DNA of 64,000 nt from Syntrophomonas sp. (GCA_016841425.1 JAENZE010000005.1:1-64000); one strand, 5' to 3'; positions 17,202 to 26,453 are shown, numbered from the stretch's first letter. Numbers and translations are program-made. Notes: generated by a model not told the origin, from the letters alone.

Positions 17202-18611
17202 TTAGCTCTTTACTTCCTCATGGTATTCTTCCTCGGTATTTATCTCCCAGAGGTCGTAATTGCCGCCCTGTATGTTTCTGGCCGCCAGCAGGCCGGTCAG
17301 GATAGAGTGATCCATATTATTATAGCGATGCAATCCATTCCTGCCTATGGTCTGAAAATTTTCCAGACTGTTGATATAATCGACGACTATGGGCATAGCC
17401 TGTTGATAATGGTCATCATATACTGGATAAGCTTTAGGAACTCTAATTACAAAACCCCATTTTACCCAATCTCTTTCAATCAATCCGATACGGCAGATTT
17501 CATTTACTGCCTGTTCTATAAGTATATCATCTGGCGAAGTCCAGAGTTCATCACCTTCATTGCAGAAATACTCCAGACCCAGGGAACTGCATCCAGCTTC
17601 TGGCACCATGGAGGGGCTCCACTGCTTGAAGTTTTGGATCCTCCCCAGCTTTACTTCGGGTGAATGTACATAGATCCAGTTATCGGGAAATAAGAAATCA
17701 CTGCCCAAGGCCAGGTTAACCGAAAGAAAATCCCGGTATTTCAGAAGATTGCCTGCATTAAGAACATGTTGCTCTGGCACAGGTTCCAATATATTCATAA
17801 GATCCCTTAATGGCAGGCTGGAAATGACATAATCAGCCTCAATGTCAGTCCTAGAACCGTTAGGATTCAGTATACCGACTGAACATATCCTCTTATCCTG
17901 CCTTTCAATCCCAGTTACTTTAGTATTTACCCAGACCTCACCACCTGATTGCTCAACTGCACCCGCCACCGCTTCATACATCTGGCCTGGCCCCAATCGG
18001 GGATAATTGAACTCTTCAATCAGGGTTTTGATCTGGTTTTCTCGGAACTGTTTCATCAGAGCATTTACTACTGCCGATACCAATGATAAACCTTTTATCC
18101 TCTGTGCAGCCCACTCGGCTTTTAGTTCAGTACAGGGCATACCCCAAACCTTTTCAGTATAGGATTTAAAGAAATGTTCAAAAAGCCTTCTGCCAAAACG
18201 ATTGACAACCCAGTCCTCAAAACTATCTTCCGGTTTAACCGGTTTCACTTTAACCTTCAGGTAGCTGCCTATTATCAAAAGAGATTCAAATAGACCCAGC
18301 CCAGCCAGCGCGTTAAAGGGCTTGATCGGATAATCAAAAAACTTACCCCGATAATATATACGTGATAATCGAGGCCGCAGCAGAAATTCTTCCTGAAGCA
18401 CCTCATTCCACAAATTTTCTACTTCTTCGATTTTAGTAAAAAAGCGATGCCCACCCAGGTCAAATCGATAGCCTTTTTCCTCTACGGTTTTGCTTATCCC
18501 CCCGACCTGTGCTTCCTTTTCAATTAGGACAACCTCATATCCTTGTTTCGCCAGGGCATACCCGGCAGAAAGGCCAGCCGGCCCTGCACCAAGGATTATT
18601 ACTTTCTGCAT
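17202..18611 (-). CDS. FAD-dependent oxidoreductase of the UDP-galactopyranose mutase/amine-oxidase fold
   Basis: A 469-residue protein with the N-terminal dinucleotide site IILGAGPAGLSAGYALAKQG and VVLIEKEAQVGG, then FDLGGHRFFTK (an FAD contact region), and the closing IGRNGLHRYNNMDHSILTGL segment. It belongs to the protoporphyrinogen oxidase-like/UDP-galactopyranose-mutase-like group common in polysaccharide loci. Substrate is uncertain; sugar ring contraction or oxidation of a polyprenyl sugar are possibilities. It is first in a leftward order with GtrA and GalE upstream, so the three may be co-transcribed. Confidence 0.75.
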   Translation of the reverse strand: MQKVIILGAGPAGLSAGYALAKQGYEVVLIEKEAQVGGISKTVEEKGYRFDLGGHRFFTKIEEVENLWNEVLQEEFLLRPRLSRIYYRGKFFDYPIKPFNALAGLGLFESLLIIGSYLKVKVKPVKPEDSFEDWVVNRFGRRLFEHFFKSYTEKVWGMPCTELKAEWAAQRIKGLSLVSAVVNALMKQFRENQIKTLIEEFNYPRLGPGQMYEAVAGAVEQSGGEVWVNTKVTGIERQDKRICSVGILNPNGSRTDIEADYVISSLPLRDLMNILEPVPEQHVLNAGNLLKYRDFLSVNLALGSDFLFPDNWIYVHSPEVKLGRIQNFKQWSPSMVPEAGCSSLGLEYFCNEGDELWTSPDDILIEQAVNEICRIGLIERDWVKWGFVIRVPKAYPVYDDHYQQAMPIVVDYINSLENFQTIGRNGLHRYNNMDHSILTGLLAARNIQGGNYDLWEINTEEEYHEEVKS

Positions 18612-18642
18612 ATTATAGCTCTACCTCATTTCCCAGATAACT

Positions 18643-19077
18643 TCAATGTTCAAAAAGACTGCGGCGAGCAAAGAAATGAAAAAAGAATACTAACGCAACC
18701 GATATGGCTTTTGCATACATATACCATACACTTAAAAGTACCAGCACATAGATAATCAAATCATTCAAACCTAATCCAACCAGTCCTATGAGGAAATAAC
18801 AGATAAATTCTCTTATCGGCTGAAGCCTGCTCTTTTTGAAAACAAAGATCCGGCCCAGAGTATAATTGACCAGAAGACCACAGATAAAAGCAGCAGTCGC
18901 CGCGTGGAGGTAATGTACATGCCATGATTCTACCAATACATATAGCAGACCAACATCTACGGCCAGCGCCACAGAGCTCACCAGGCCATATTTAAATATA
19001 TCCCTGGCCAAAACCATATACTTATGGGGCACGTACGAAACCTTTTTAACCATATTCTCAAACTCGCTCTGGTTCAT
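18643..19077 (-). CDS. GtrA-family membrane protein
   Basis: A 144-residue protein with four membrane segments and the GtrA pattern (FKYGLVSSVALAVDVGLLYV; FICGLLVNYTLGRIFVF). GtrA proteins are thought to move undecaprenyl-phosphate-linked sugars across the membrane, working with GtrB-like GT2 enzymes. It sits between the FAD enzyme and galE in a leftward cluster. The partner GT2 could be the one at 37092-38045, which has its own nearer GtrA. Confidence 0.85.
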   Translation of the reverse strand: MNQSEFENMVKKVSYVPHKYMVLARDIFKYGLVSSVALAVDVGLLYVLVESWHVHYLHAATAAFICGLLVNYTLGRIFVFKKSRLQPIREFICYFLIGLVGLGLNDLIIYVLVLLSVWYMYAKAISVALVFFFHFFARRSLFEH

Positions 19078-19130
19078 AATACAATCTCCCTCGAATAAGG
19101 CTGGATAACCTTTACCAAAATAATATCGGT

Positions 19131-20141
19131 CTATTTACGTTCATCCTTTAATACCGGTTTACTGTAACCCCAGGGGTGGGAGCGGTGCCATTTCCAGGCA
19201 CTCGTCACTATACCTTCCAGCTCAGGGTGCTCTGCAGTCCATCCCAGATCAGACTTTATTCTGTCCGCACTGGCTACCAGTATGGGAGGGTCGCCCTGTC
19301 TTCTAGGTGCTATTTCAGCAGCAATTTTCTGGCCGGTCACCCTTTCACATACCTTTACTACTTCCTGTACGGAGAAACCCTGTCCATTTCCCAGGTTGTA
19401 AATCCCTCCTGCTTCACCGGCAGATAGTGCGTCCATAGCCAGCACATGTGCACGGCTCAAATCCGACACATGTATATAGTCCCTGATGCAGGTACCATCT
19501 GGAGTTGAATAATCATTCCCAAAGATGTTAACCTTCTGCCGCTTTCCTAACACTGTTTGCAAAATAATAGGAATCAAATGAGTTTCCGGATTATGATCCT
19601 CCCCTATCCCATGCCCAACAGCAGCCCCAGCAGCATTAAAATAACGCAGTGCTATCCAGCGCAGGCCGTATACCTGCTCATACCACCGCATCATCTCCTC
19701 AAACATGATTTTAGTTGCTCCATAGACATTTACCGGATTGAGCCGATGAGTCTCGCATATAGGCATATTAATCGGACTGCCATAAACGGCTGCTGACGAA
19801 GAGAAGACCAGGATTTTCACCCCTGATTTTACCAGGGTATCTAAAAATACAGCCCCTTTGCCCGTATTGTGTTTAAAGAACAACCCTGGATCCTGCATAG
19901 AAAGACCCACCGTGCTCTCTGCAGCCAGATGTACAGCAGCTTCAATCTTATATTCTGAGACCAGCCTGATCAGCAGCGTTTCATCAGCAATATCTCCCAA
20001 CACAAATGGCACGTTCTCAACCGCTTCCCGGTGGCCTGTTTGCAGGTTGTCCAATACTATTACCTGGTGTCCGACCTGCTGCAGCGCCAACACCACATGG
20101 CTTCCTATGTATCCTGCCCCACCGGCGACTAATACTCTCAT
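19131..20141 (-). CDS. galE: UDP-glucose 4-epimerase
   Basis: A 336-residue extended short-chain dehydrogenase. NAD site VAGGAGYIGSHVV, LDNLQTG loop, catalytic Ser region FSSSAAVYG and the Tyr-Lys pair in NVYGATKIMFEEM are all present, as is the C-terminal YNLGNGQGFSV. It interconverts UDP-glucose and UDP-galactose (or the GlcNAc pair). The first possible start is GTG at 20147, but ATG at 20141 has better spacing to AAGGGA. The length is normal. Confidence 0.93.
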   Translation of the reverse strand: MRVLVAGGAGYIGSHVVLALQQVGHQVIVLDNLQTGHREAVENVPFVLGDIADETLLIRLVSEYKIEAAVHLAAESTVGLSMQDPGLFFKHNTGKGAVFLDTLVKSGVKILVFSSSAAVYGSPINMPICETHRLNPVNVYGATKIMFEEMMRWYEQVYGLRWIALRYFNAAGAAVGHGIGEDHNPETHLIPIILQTVLGKRQKVNIFGNDYSTPDGTCIRDYIHVSDLSRAHVLAMDALSAGEAGGIYNLGNGQGFSVQEVVKVCERVTGQKIAAEIAPRRQGDPPILVASADRIKSDLGWTAEHPELEGIVTSAWKWHRSHPWGYSKPVLKDERK

Positions 20142-20474
20142 TTTCACAAATCCCTTGTCATAAAATTATCAGCAGTATCATAATAAGTAAATTATGATAT
20201 AAACTGTTATTAATTTTCGCAGAACTTGGTTATTCAGTAAATACAAAATTCATTTATGTCAATCTTTGGCATGATACTTTAATTTGAATACTCTAAGAAA
20301 GTTCAGCATGGTTTCCAACTCCAAGTTTTCCTTCAATCGGCTTAAGAAACTTCTCATAAATTTAGTTATGTTCCATTTTCTTCCTATTCCCCAACTTATA
20401 GAATTTTTATTAATTAGCCATAATAAATAAAGTGAAGCTTGATTTAAGTCAGGTATTTAACTAATTGAGAGGCT
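20142..20474. other. Divergent intergenic region
   Basis: AT-rich sequence between leftward galE and the rightward mannose genes. It should hold both promoters. I see no clear gene or hairpin. Confidence 0.4.
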
Positions 20475-20636
20475 TTGACCCTTGATGGTCATGTTAGATC
20501 TATTGCAGGTGCGGCTACAAATAGTCTAACAAATGCAGGTATCATTTTGGCACCTGGCAAACAAGCAAATGTTCAGCCTGGCATAAGCAGCACAACTTTA
20601 ATCATATATTTAAAGATATATATGACGGAGGTAAAT
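20475..20636 (+). pseudogene. Short orphan coding-like fragment before manC
   Basis: The frame upstream of manC stays open from TTG at 20475 and reads LDGHVRSIAGAATNSLTNAG and then IILAPGKQANVQPG, a composition typical of a secreted beta-rich repeat protein rather than of random sequence. It has no ribosome site, and it runs into manC in frame only because the stop is missing. It may be the relic of a surface-protein gene. This is a weak call. Confidence 0.3.
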
Positions 20637-21683
20637 ATGATCGCAGTAATTTTAGCGGGAGGCAAGGGACTCAGATTATGGCCGGAAAGCCGGCAGCAGC
20701 GTCCCAAACAGCTCTGCAAATTTATCAATAATCGGTCTATGCTGGATAATACCATCGATCGTCTGGCAGCTGCGGGAGCCAGTAAAATCATTATCATTAC
20801 CAGCGACGATCTTTTAACCGGTATAGAAGAGGTAGTTGAAGACCGTCCCGATGCTTACATGATTGAAGTCTTGACCGAGCCGGAGGGAAAAAACACGGCC
20901 CCGGCAGTCGGTCTGGTGCTGGCCCGACTGCAGCAGGAAGACCCCGATGAAATCCTGGGCTTCTTCCCAGCCGATCACCATATCAGTGATGCCCGGGCCT
21001 TTTCGGAGAGTATGCGCCGGGCGGTCCTGGCTGCTCAGCAAGGACATATTGCTACCATCGGTATAGCTCCTGATCGTCCGGAAACCGGATACGGGTATAT
21101 TGAGAAAACTAAATGGGAGATCGGTGAGATCGGTGATGTCTTCGAGGTAAACTCCTTTCGGGAGAAGCCTGATTTATCAACTGCCCAGAGTTATCTTAGT
21201 TCTGGCCAGTATGTATGGAATGCCGGTATCTATGTGGGTTCTACGGGGGTACTTACCCAGGAGTTTGAAACCCATCTGCCTGATATCTATGAAAAAATAA
21301 GCAGTGGTTTTGATGCCTACCTATCTTCTTATGCTGATCTGCCCTCCATAAGCCTGGATTATGGCATAGCTGAAAAGTCAAATCGGATGGCGGTAGTGCC
21401 AGCAGATTTTGGCTGGTGCGACCTGGGCAGCTGGAATGCCCTGGCCGATATACATGAGAAAGATGATATGAGTAATGTATGTACAGGCTCTGATATAGTA
21501 ATACTGGACAGCCATAATTGTGTGGTTAAACAGACCGGAAAAACCATAGTTCTTTATGGGGTACAGGATACCCTGGTAGTTGAAACTGATGATATTATCC
21601 TGGTGTCCAATCGCCACCGATCCCAGGACATCCGGAAGATAACCGAGATATTGAAGGAAAAGGAGCGCCTGGACCTGCTGTAA
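20637..21683 (+). CDS. manC: Mannose-1-phosphate guanylyltransferase
   Basis: A 348-residue nucleotidyltransferase. The start at 20637 is set by GGAGGT five bases upstream; an in-frame extension to 20475 has no ribosome site. Motifs are AVILAGGKGLRLWPESRQQR (pyrophosphorylase signature), FFPADHHI, FREKPDLSTA and YVWNAGIYVG, with DFGWCDLGSWNAL late. It makes GDP-mannose from GTP and mannose-1-phosphate. The C-terminal isomerase domain of bifunctional ManC is absent. The gene lies directly upstream of phosphomannomutase, so the two supply GDP-mannose for the GT genes that follow. Confidence 0.93.
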   Translation: MIAVILAGGKGLRLWPESRQQRPKQLCKFINNRSMLDNTIDRLAAAGASKIIIITSDDLLTGIEEVVEDRPDAYMIEVLTEPEGKNTAPAVGLVLARLQQEDPDEILGFFPADHHISDARAFSESMRRAVLAAQQGHIATIGIAPDRPETGYGYIEKTKWEIGEIGDVFEVNSFREKPDLSTAQSYLSSGQYVWNAGIYVGSTGVLTQEFETHLPDIYEKISSGFDAYLSSYADLPSISLDYGIAEKSNRMAVVPADFGWCDLGSWNALADIHEKDDMSNVCTGSDIVILDSHNCVVKQTGKTIVLYGVQDTLVVETDDIILVSNRHRSQDIRKITEILKEKERLDLL

Positions 21684-21767
21684 TTAAATTCTGGCCATCT
21701 GATATTTTTTTGTATGCATAAATTCGGATGACTTAAATATACTTATCCATGTGCATAATTTGATTCT

Positions 21768-21776
21768 GAGGAGGAG
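21768..21776 (+). promoter_or_regulatory. Strong ribosome site with no canonical start codon
   Basis: GAGGAGGAG precedes the phosphomannomutase frame. The only codon at proper distance (8 bases) is ATC at 21783; ATA at 21777 is too close. No ATG, GTG or TTG occurs in frame until TTG at 21834, which lies past conserved residues. Confidence 0.65.
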
Positions 21777-21782
21777 ATATTT

Positions 21783-23159
21783 ATCAAGCATATATTTCGT
21801 CAGTACGATATCCGGGGCATTGTAGGAGAAGAGTTGAGCCAGGAACTTATGGGAGACATCGCCCGGGCATTTGCTGCTATGGCCGGCCGGCAGAACCAGC
21901 AGACCATCCTGGTGGGCAGAGATAATCGAATTTCCTCTCCTCTTATGAGAGATATGGTAGTTGAAGCCCTTTTGGATTCCGGGTGCAGTGTGATGGATCT
22001 GGGAGTAGTAATAACGCCTATGTTTTACTATGCTGCCCGACATTTAAATATTCCGGCTGGTATTATGATTACCGCCAGTCATAATCCCGGAGAATATAAT
22101 GGCTGTAAAATGCTTTTGGGGGATTCCACTATTTATGGTGAGCAGATTCAGGAAATCTATAAGATAGTAAAGAATCAGGATTTTATCGAAGGCCCAGTTG
22201 GAGTAGTTTATGACTATGACATCAGCGCTGAATATACTGAAATGATAAAAAGCAAAATAACTATGGGGCCTAACATCCCCAAAATCGTAGTAGATTGCGG
22301 CAGCGGTACGGCTTCTCTTTTTGCTCCCCAGGTGTTCAGAAGCCTGGGGTGTGAAGTACACGAATTATACTGTGATTCTGATCCTGCTTTTCCCCACCAT
22401 CATCCAGATCCGGTAAACCCGGAAAACATGGTTGATCTGATCGCGGAGGTCAAGCGGACTGGATCAGCCATAGGAATTGGAATTGACGGAGATGGTGATC
22501 GGCTAGGAGTAGTAGACGCCCAGGGCAATCTTATCTGGGGAGATATGTTAATGATCCTGTTCTGGCGAGATATTCTAACCAGACATCCCGGTACCCAATG
22601 TATAGTAGAAGTTAAATGCTCCCAGAGTTTAATCGATGAAATTCAGAAACTGGGGGGTGAACCCATTATCTATAAGACTGGTCATTCTCTGATTAAGGCA
22701 AAAATGAAAGAGATCGGAGCGGTTTTTACAGGAGAAATGTCCGGTCATATGTTCTTTGCCGATGAATATTATGGTTTCGATGATGCCCTCTATGCCGGAG
22801 CCCGGCTTTTATCCTTGTTATCGATGAGTCAGCAGACTATTGGCGAGATGCTGGCTGACATTAATAAATATTACGCTACTCCGGAAATCCGCCTGCCCAG
22901 CACTGACCAGGACAAATTTATCGTAGTAGATAGAGTTCTGCAGCATTTTCAAAACAAGTACCAGATCATAGATATTGACGGAGCGCGCATAGTATTCCCG
23001 GATGGATGGGCTCTGGTCAGGGCTTCCAATACTGGTCCGGAGTTGATCGTGCGCTGTGAGGGCAATACTCCCGAGGCCCTGGAGAAGATAAAAAATGAAT
23101 TGTTCGCCTTTTTGCAAATCATTGGAGTCAAATCCCATGCATCAGCCCATGCAGTTTGA
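21783..23159 (+). CDS. Phosphomannomutase/phosphoglucomutase
   Basis: A ~458-residue alpha-D-phosphohexomutase. Conserved start IFRQYDIRGIVGEE lies upstream of the first ordinary start codon, so translation seems to begin at ATC 21783. The phosphoserine loop is TASHNPGEYNGCK, the metal loop is GIDGDGDRLGVVD, the sugar-binding loop GEMSGHMFF is intact, and RASNTGPELIVRCEG binds phosphate. It converts mannose-6-phosphate to mannose-1-phosphate for ManC immediately upstream. A short gene starting at TTG 21834 would lose the conserved N-terminal strand. Confidence 0.9.
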   Translation: MKHIFRQYDIRGIVGEELSQELMGDIARAFAAMAGRQNQQTILVGRDNRISSPLMRDMVVEALLDSGCSVMDLGVVITPMFYYAARHLNIPAGIMITASHNPGEYNGCKMLLGDSTIYGEQIQEIYKIVKNQDFIEGPVGVVYDYDISAEYTEMIKSKITMGPNIPKIVVDCGSGTASLFAPQVFRSLGCEVHELYCDSDPAFPHHHPDPVNPENMVDLIAEVKRTGSAIGIGIDGDGDRLGVVDAQGNLIWGDMLMILFWRDILTRHPGTQCIVEVKCSQSLIDEIQKLGGEPIIYKTGHSLIKAKMKEIGAVFTGEMSGHMFFADEYYGFDDALYAGARLLSLLSMSQQTIGEMLADINKYYATPEIRLPSTDQDKFIVVDRVLQHFQNKYQIIDIDGARIVFPDGWALVRASNTGPELIVRCEGNTPEALEKIKNELFAFLQIIGVKSHASAHAV

Positions 23160-23231
23160 ACCCGGGTATAATGAGAGATTTGATGTGGAAGAATTTCTAT
23201 TATATTTTAAACCTTGTAAAGGAGTGAAATA

Positions 23232-24425
23232 ATGGCTGTACTCAACCTGGGAACTTATCCTCCCAAACAGTGCGGCATAGCGACATTTTCAATGGATTTA
23301 CGCAACAGTCTGATGATCCATGGGAATGATGTTAAAGTAATGGCCGTTTCTGAAGAAAAGAATAAGTACCATTACCCGTCGGAAGTAATCTTTGAAATAG
23401 ATCAGCAGCACCGGCCCGATTATGTCAAAGCGGCAGCTTTTATTAATGGTGCGAAAGATATTGATGTAGTTATCATACAGCATGAATATGGAATTTATGG
23501 CGGGATGGACGGGGAATATATAATGGATTTGGTGGGCCAACTGCTCAAGCCTTATGTGCTGGTTACCCATACCGTACTCCCCTCTCCTACTCGCAGCTGC
23601 AAAAACATTCTTAATTATTTGGCCAGCCGGGCAGCGGCTATTGTATCTATGACTAGAAGCTCGCTAAATCTGATGTCGGATTTATATGAAGCCCCACCGG
23701 AATTAATGTATTTAATTGCCCATGGAGTGCCGGAATTTAAAGTGCAAGAGGCCGCAGGTTTGAAGGAAAGGTACGGCCTGGACGGGCGGAAAATCGTAAG
23801 CACTTTTGGACTTATCGGCCCTGGTAAGGGACTGGAGCTGGGCATTGAGGCGATAGCCAGCCTTACCAGAAAATACCCGGAGATATTGTATATGATCCTT
23901 GGACGAACTCATCCAATGCTGGTAGAATATGAAGGAGAGAAGTACCGCCATATGCTGGAAAATATGGTAAGAAAACTCGGGATCGCAGATAATGTGAGTT
24001 TCGTAAATAAATATCTGAGCAATGAAGAATTAGGTGAATATCTATACATGACCGATATTTATCTCAGCCCGTACCCTAACAAAGACCAGGCAGTGAGTGG
24101 AACCATGGCTTTTGCGATGGGTTGCGGCCGGGCTATAGTATCTACTCCCTACTCCTATGCTGTGGAGACTCTGGCCGAAGGAAGAGGCCTGATTTCTCGA
24201 AAGGCTGACCCTACTGAACTGGCCGGTCTGATGGAAAATATTTTGCAGAACCCGAAGCTCAAGTCGGATTTGCAGGACAAAGCCTGGAAATTAGGGAAGA
24301 ACTGGACCTGGCCCAGTGTAGGCAGACAGTATACAGATATGTTTAAATCCATGCTGGAAACAGATAGTGAATTAATATTGGAGGATAAAAGTCTAACTTA
24401 TGCTAACTTACCAACATTTTCTTAG
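23232..24425 (+). CDS. GT4-family glycosyltransferase
   Basis: A 397-residue retaining glycosyltransferase of the GT-B fold. It begins LGTYPPKQCGIATFSMDL, with a Gly-rich donor loop, followed by IIQHEYGIYGGMDGE. The C-terminal half carries GLIGPGKGLELGIEA and the donor-binding region near PYPNKDQAVSGTMAFAMGCG. The expected donor is GDP-mannose, by context with manC and phosphomannomutase. The protein ends overlapping the start of the next gene by 26 bases, so the two are probably coupled. A related fusion of these two proteins seems plausible. Confidence 0.85.
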   Translation: MAVLNLGTYPPKQCGIATFSMDLRNSLMIHGNDVKVMAVSEEKNKYHYPSEVIFEIDQQHRPDYVKAAAFINGAKDIDVVIIQHEYGIYGGMDGEYIMDLVGQLLKPYVLVTHTVLPSPTRSCKNILNYLASRAAAIVSMTRSSLNLMSDLYEAPPELMYLIAHGVPEFKVQEAAGLKERYGLDGRKIVSTFGLIGPGKGLELGIEAIASLTRKYPEILYMILGRTHPMLVEYEGEKYRHMLENMVRKLGIADNVSFVNKYLSNEELGEYLYMTDIYLSPYPNKDQAVSGTMAFAMGCGRAIVSTPYSYAVETLAEGRGLISRKADPTELAGLMENILQNPKLKSDLQDKAWKLGKNWTWPSVGRQYTDMFKSMLETDSELILEDKSLTYANLPTFS

Positions 24426-25410
24426 TCTGACTGATGAAACCGGCATTTTGCAGTTTTCTCAGCTAAATAAACCTGACCCCAATAGTGGTCATACCCTGGA
24501 CGATAATGCCCGAGCTTTGATGCTGGCCTTATCCATGGATGATGGACGTGATCTGGCCATGAAGTATGTTTCGTTCATGGAGAGTTGTCAGCAGGAAGAT
24601 GGCAGTTGGTCTAATCTGCTGCTGCATGGGCGCTACTCATCAATAATCAATTCAGAAGACTCCATAGGCCGGGCTCTCCTGGCCTGCAGCCTGGGCTCTA
24701 TGTGTAAATGGGAAGACATCAGTACCCGGTGTCGGGAGATGTTTCAAAAATATCTGCCCCGGGTAGTCAATTTCAGCTCCCCTCGGGCTATATCCTATAC
24801 CCTTATCGCGCTGGCCAAAGGGGATGCTATTAAAAAAGTATATACCATGAATACTATGGCCGAATATTTATTAAACCTATATCAAGTTAGAAGGTCCACG
24901 GACTGGCATTGGTTTGAAGATTATATGACCTATTGTAACGGGATATTGCCCCAGGCGATGATCTCAGTATATGAAATTACCGGGGATAAACGCTATCTTA
25001 AAGCAGGTTTGGAGTCTTTGAACTTTCTAAATGACATCTTGTTCCGGGATGGCTTTTTAAATATTGTAGGCAACCAGGGCTGGTATCAGAAAGGACAAGT
25101 CATACCTCTGTTTGATCAACAGCCGGTGGATGCCGCATCTATTGCATTTGCCTGCTACGAGGCTTATAATATGACCGCAAAATCCGAATACCTGGAATTG
25201 GCTAGAAAAGCCCGGGCCTGGTATTACGGTGACAATATCCACCAGGTTTCCTTATATGATGAAAGATCGGGAGGCTGCTATGATGCCCTCACCAGAACCG
25301 GGGTAAACCTGAACCAGGGTGCCGAAGCAGTTCTATCCCTGCTCTTGACCGAGCAGCTGATTATGAGCTCGGCTGCCTCCTCCGAGACTGCCGCGGGTAA
25401 GAGTTCTTGA
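24400..25410 (+). CDS. Alpha/alpha-barrel protein of a mannosyl-transfer locus
   Basis: A 336-residue protein rich in paired helices, with repeating hydrophobic and DDNARALMLAL, EDGSWSNLL, SEDSIGRALLA motifs that suggest an (alpha/alpha)6 toroid like those of GH-type enzymes. The DDNAR and DWHWFEDYMTYCNG stretches hold several acidic residues suitable for catalysis. No known GH family is recognised by eye. It overlaps the GT4 gene by 26 bases and most likely acts on the same glycan. The ribosome site is weak because of the overlap. Confidence 0.65.
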   Translation: MLTYQHFLSLTDETGILQFSQLNKPDPNSGHTLDDNARALMLALSMDDGRDLAMKYVSFMESCQQEDGSWSNLLLHGRYSSIINSEDSIGRALLACSLGSMCKWEDISTRCREMFQKYLPRVVNFSSPRAISYTLIALAKGDAIKKVYTMNTMAEYLLNLYQVRRSTDWHWFEDYMTYCNGILPQAMISVYEITGDKRYLKAGLESLNFLNDILFRDGFLNIVGNQGWYQKGQVIPLFDQQPVDAASIAFACYEAYNMTAKSEYLELARKARAWYYGDNIHQVSLYDERSGGCYDALTRTGVNLNQGAEAVLSLLLTEQLIMSSAASSETAAGKSS

Positions 25411-25521
25411 TCAATTCTAAATAAAATGGTGGTTATTACAAATTGTTACCACTAGTATAGTAGAGACAAAGTTGTGGACAATACTGATAACTACTTCGGT
25501 CTCGGGTTTGATAAAAGCACA

Positions 25522-25842
25522 TTATAATAAATCCTTATAGCTTCGGGCATTATAAAGAATGCGCATAATTACAACCTGCTTGTCCTGTTCATCAATCAAA
25601 TAGAAAGCGAGATAATTGCCTGCTATTAGTCTTCGATAACCTCTAATTTTTAAAGGTTCGTCTAAAACAGGGTGGCCGGAGTAAGGATAAGTCTGTAATC
25701 GCAGCAGGCTGCTTTCTATTAGCTCCATTAGATTATCAGCAGTACCTGGTGCATATAACTGTTCAGAAATATAGCTCAAAATTTGATCCAAATCTTCACT
25801 CGCTTTACGGGTAAACTTCAGGCTATATTTATTTCCCGCCAT
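25522..25842 (-). CDS. RelE/ParE-family toxin
   Basis: A 106-residue RelE/ParE-fold protein: KYSLKFTRKASEDLDQILSY at the N-terminus, SGHPVLDEPLKIRGYRRLIAGNYL in the middle, and the final strand VVIMRILYNARSYKDLL. ParE-type members poison gyrase; RelE-type members cut mRNA on ribosomes. The basic residues fit either, so the target is not decided. It overlaps the upstream antitoxin gene by 14 bases, the usual arrangement with antitoxin first. It lies just before the AT-rich sugar island. Confidence 0.88.
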   Translation of the reverse strand: MAGNKYSLKFTRKASEDLDQILSYISEQLYAPGTADNLMELIESSLLRLQTYPYSGHPVLDEPLKIRGYRRLIAGNYLAFYLIDEQDKQVVIMRILYNARSYKDLL

Positions 25843-26095
25843 GTTTAGCCCTCATCTTTTTGAAAACCTCTTCGCCTTCCAACAATGGAAGTCCCTCAGC
25901 AATTTCTTTCTCAGCCTCAGCCAGTTTTTTGTACAGATCAACTAGAGCAAGTTTTCTTTCATACGTTTCCATACTCATTATGACCAGATCTCCATATCCG
26001 TTTTTAGTAATAAATACTGGCTCATTTAATTCATTGCATATTTCAGATATCTCATTGGTGTTTCTTAAATCAGTAATGGGTTTAATAAGCGGCAT
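25829..26095 (-). CDS. Phd/YefM-family antitoxin
   Basis: An 88-residue protein with the YefM/Phd N-terminal fold: IKPITDLRNTNEISEICNE, then PVFITKNGYGDLVIMSMETYE. Phd proteins bind operator DNA through the N-terminal half and neutralise the toxin through the disordered C-terminal half (EEVFKKMRAKHGGK here). It is translated first, then the toxin, and probably represses the pair. The promoter-like site at 26127-26135 lies 32 bases upstream. Confidence 0.9.
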   Translation of the reverse strand: MPLIKPITDLRNTNEISEICNELNEPVFITKNGYGDLVIMSMETYERKLALVDLYKKLAEAEKEIAEGLPLLEGEEVFKKMRAKHGGK

Positions 26096-26126
26096 AATAT
26101 CACCACCTCGCTAAATCTATGGCATT

Positions 26127-26135
26127 ATTATAGCA
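26127..26135 (-). promoter_or_regulatory. Extended -10 promoter for the toxin-antitoxin pair
   Basis: The minus strand reads TGCTATAAT, an extended -10 element (TGn plus a perfect TATAAT), 32 bases before the antitoxin ATG. No good -35 hexamer is present, which is normal for extended -10 promoters. Confidence 0.45.
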
Positions 26136-26407
26136 TAATTATGTACAAATTCTATAGATAAGATTTCACCCAACGCCTTTAACATCCCATGGATACCCCT
26201 ATAACTAGCCTTTCCTCTTTCCTAATTGTGCTTAGTATTAACCTTATTGTTGGATGTATGCTAAAATCAAATGTGTCTACTAAATTTCTTTAAGAACAAC
26301 AAATCCGAAAGCTTGAAGGGAAATTCAAGATTTTTCATCGTAGAACCTTAATTATCCTCCATAATAAAGAAATTTATAATAAAAGTCGATTTTATACTAT
26401 AGATTTA

Positions 26408-26432
26408 AAGTTGTTTGGTAAGCAAACAACTT
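26408..26432 (+). other. Perfect hairpin before the sugar operon
   Basis: AAGTTGTTTG (26408-26417) and CAAACAACTT (26423-26432) form a perfect 10-base stem with a 5-base loop, ending 21 bases before the first ATG of the operon. It has no downstream T-run, so a leader hairpin or operator is more likely than a terminator. Confidence 0.5.
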
Positions 26433-26453
26433 ATCTGACCTGGTTGGGAAAGG

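Larger units (their letters stand above)
26096..26453. other. Intergenic region between the TA pair and the sugar operon
   Basis: About 360 bases with no gene. It holds the TA promoter and, near the right end, a perfect hairpin before the first island gene. It also marks the left edge of the AT-rich block. Confidence 0.45.

Noticed and set aside
26408-26432. Rho-independent terminator before the sugar operon
   Set aside because: Perfect stem but no T-run on either side and only 21 bases ahead of a start codon.
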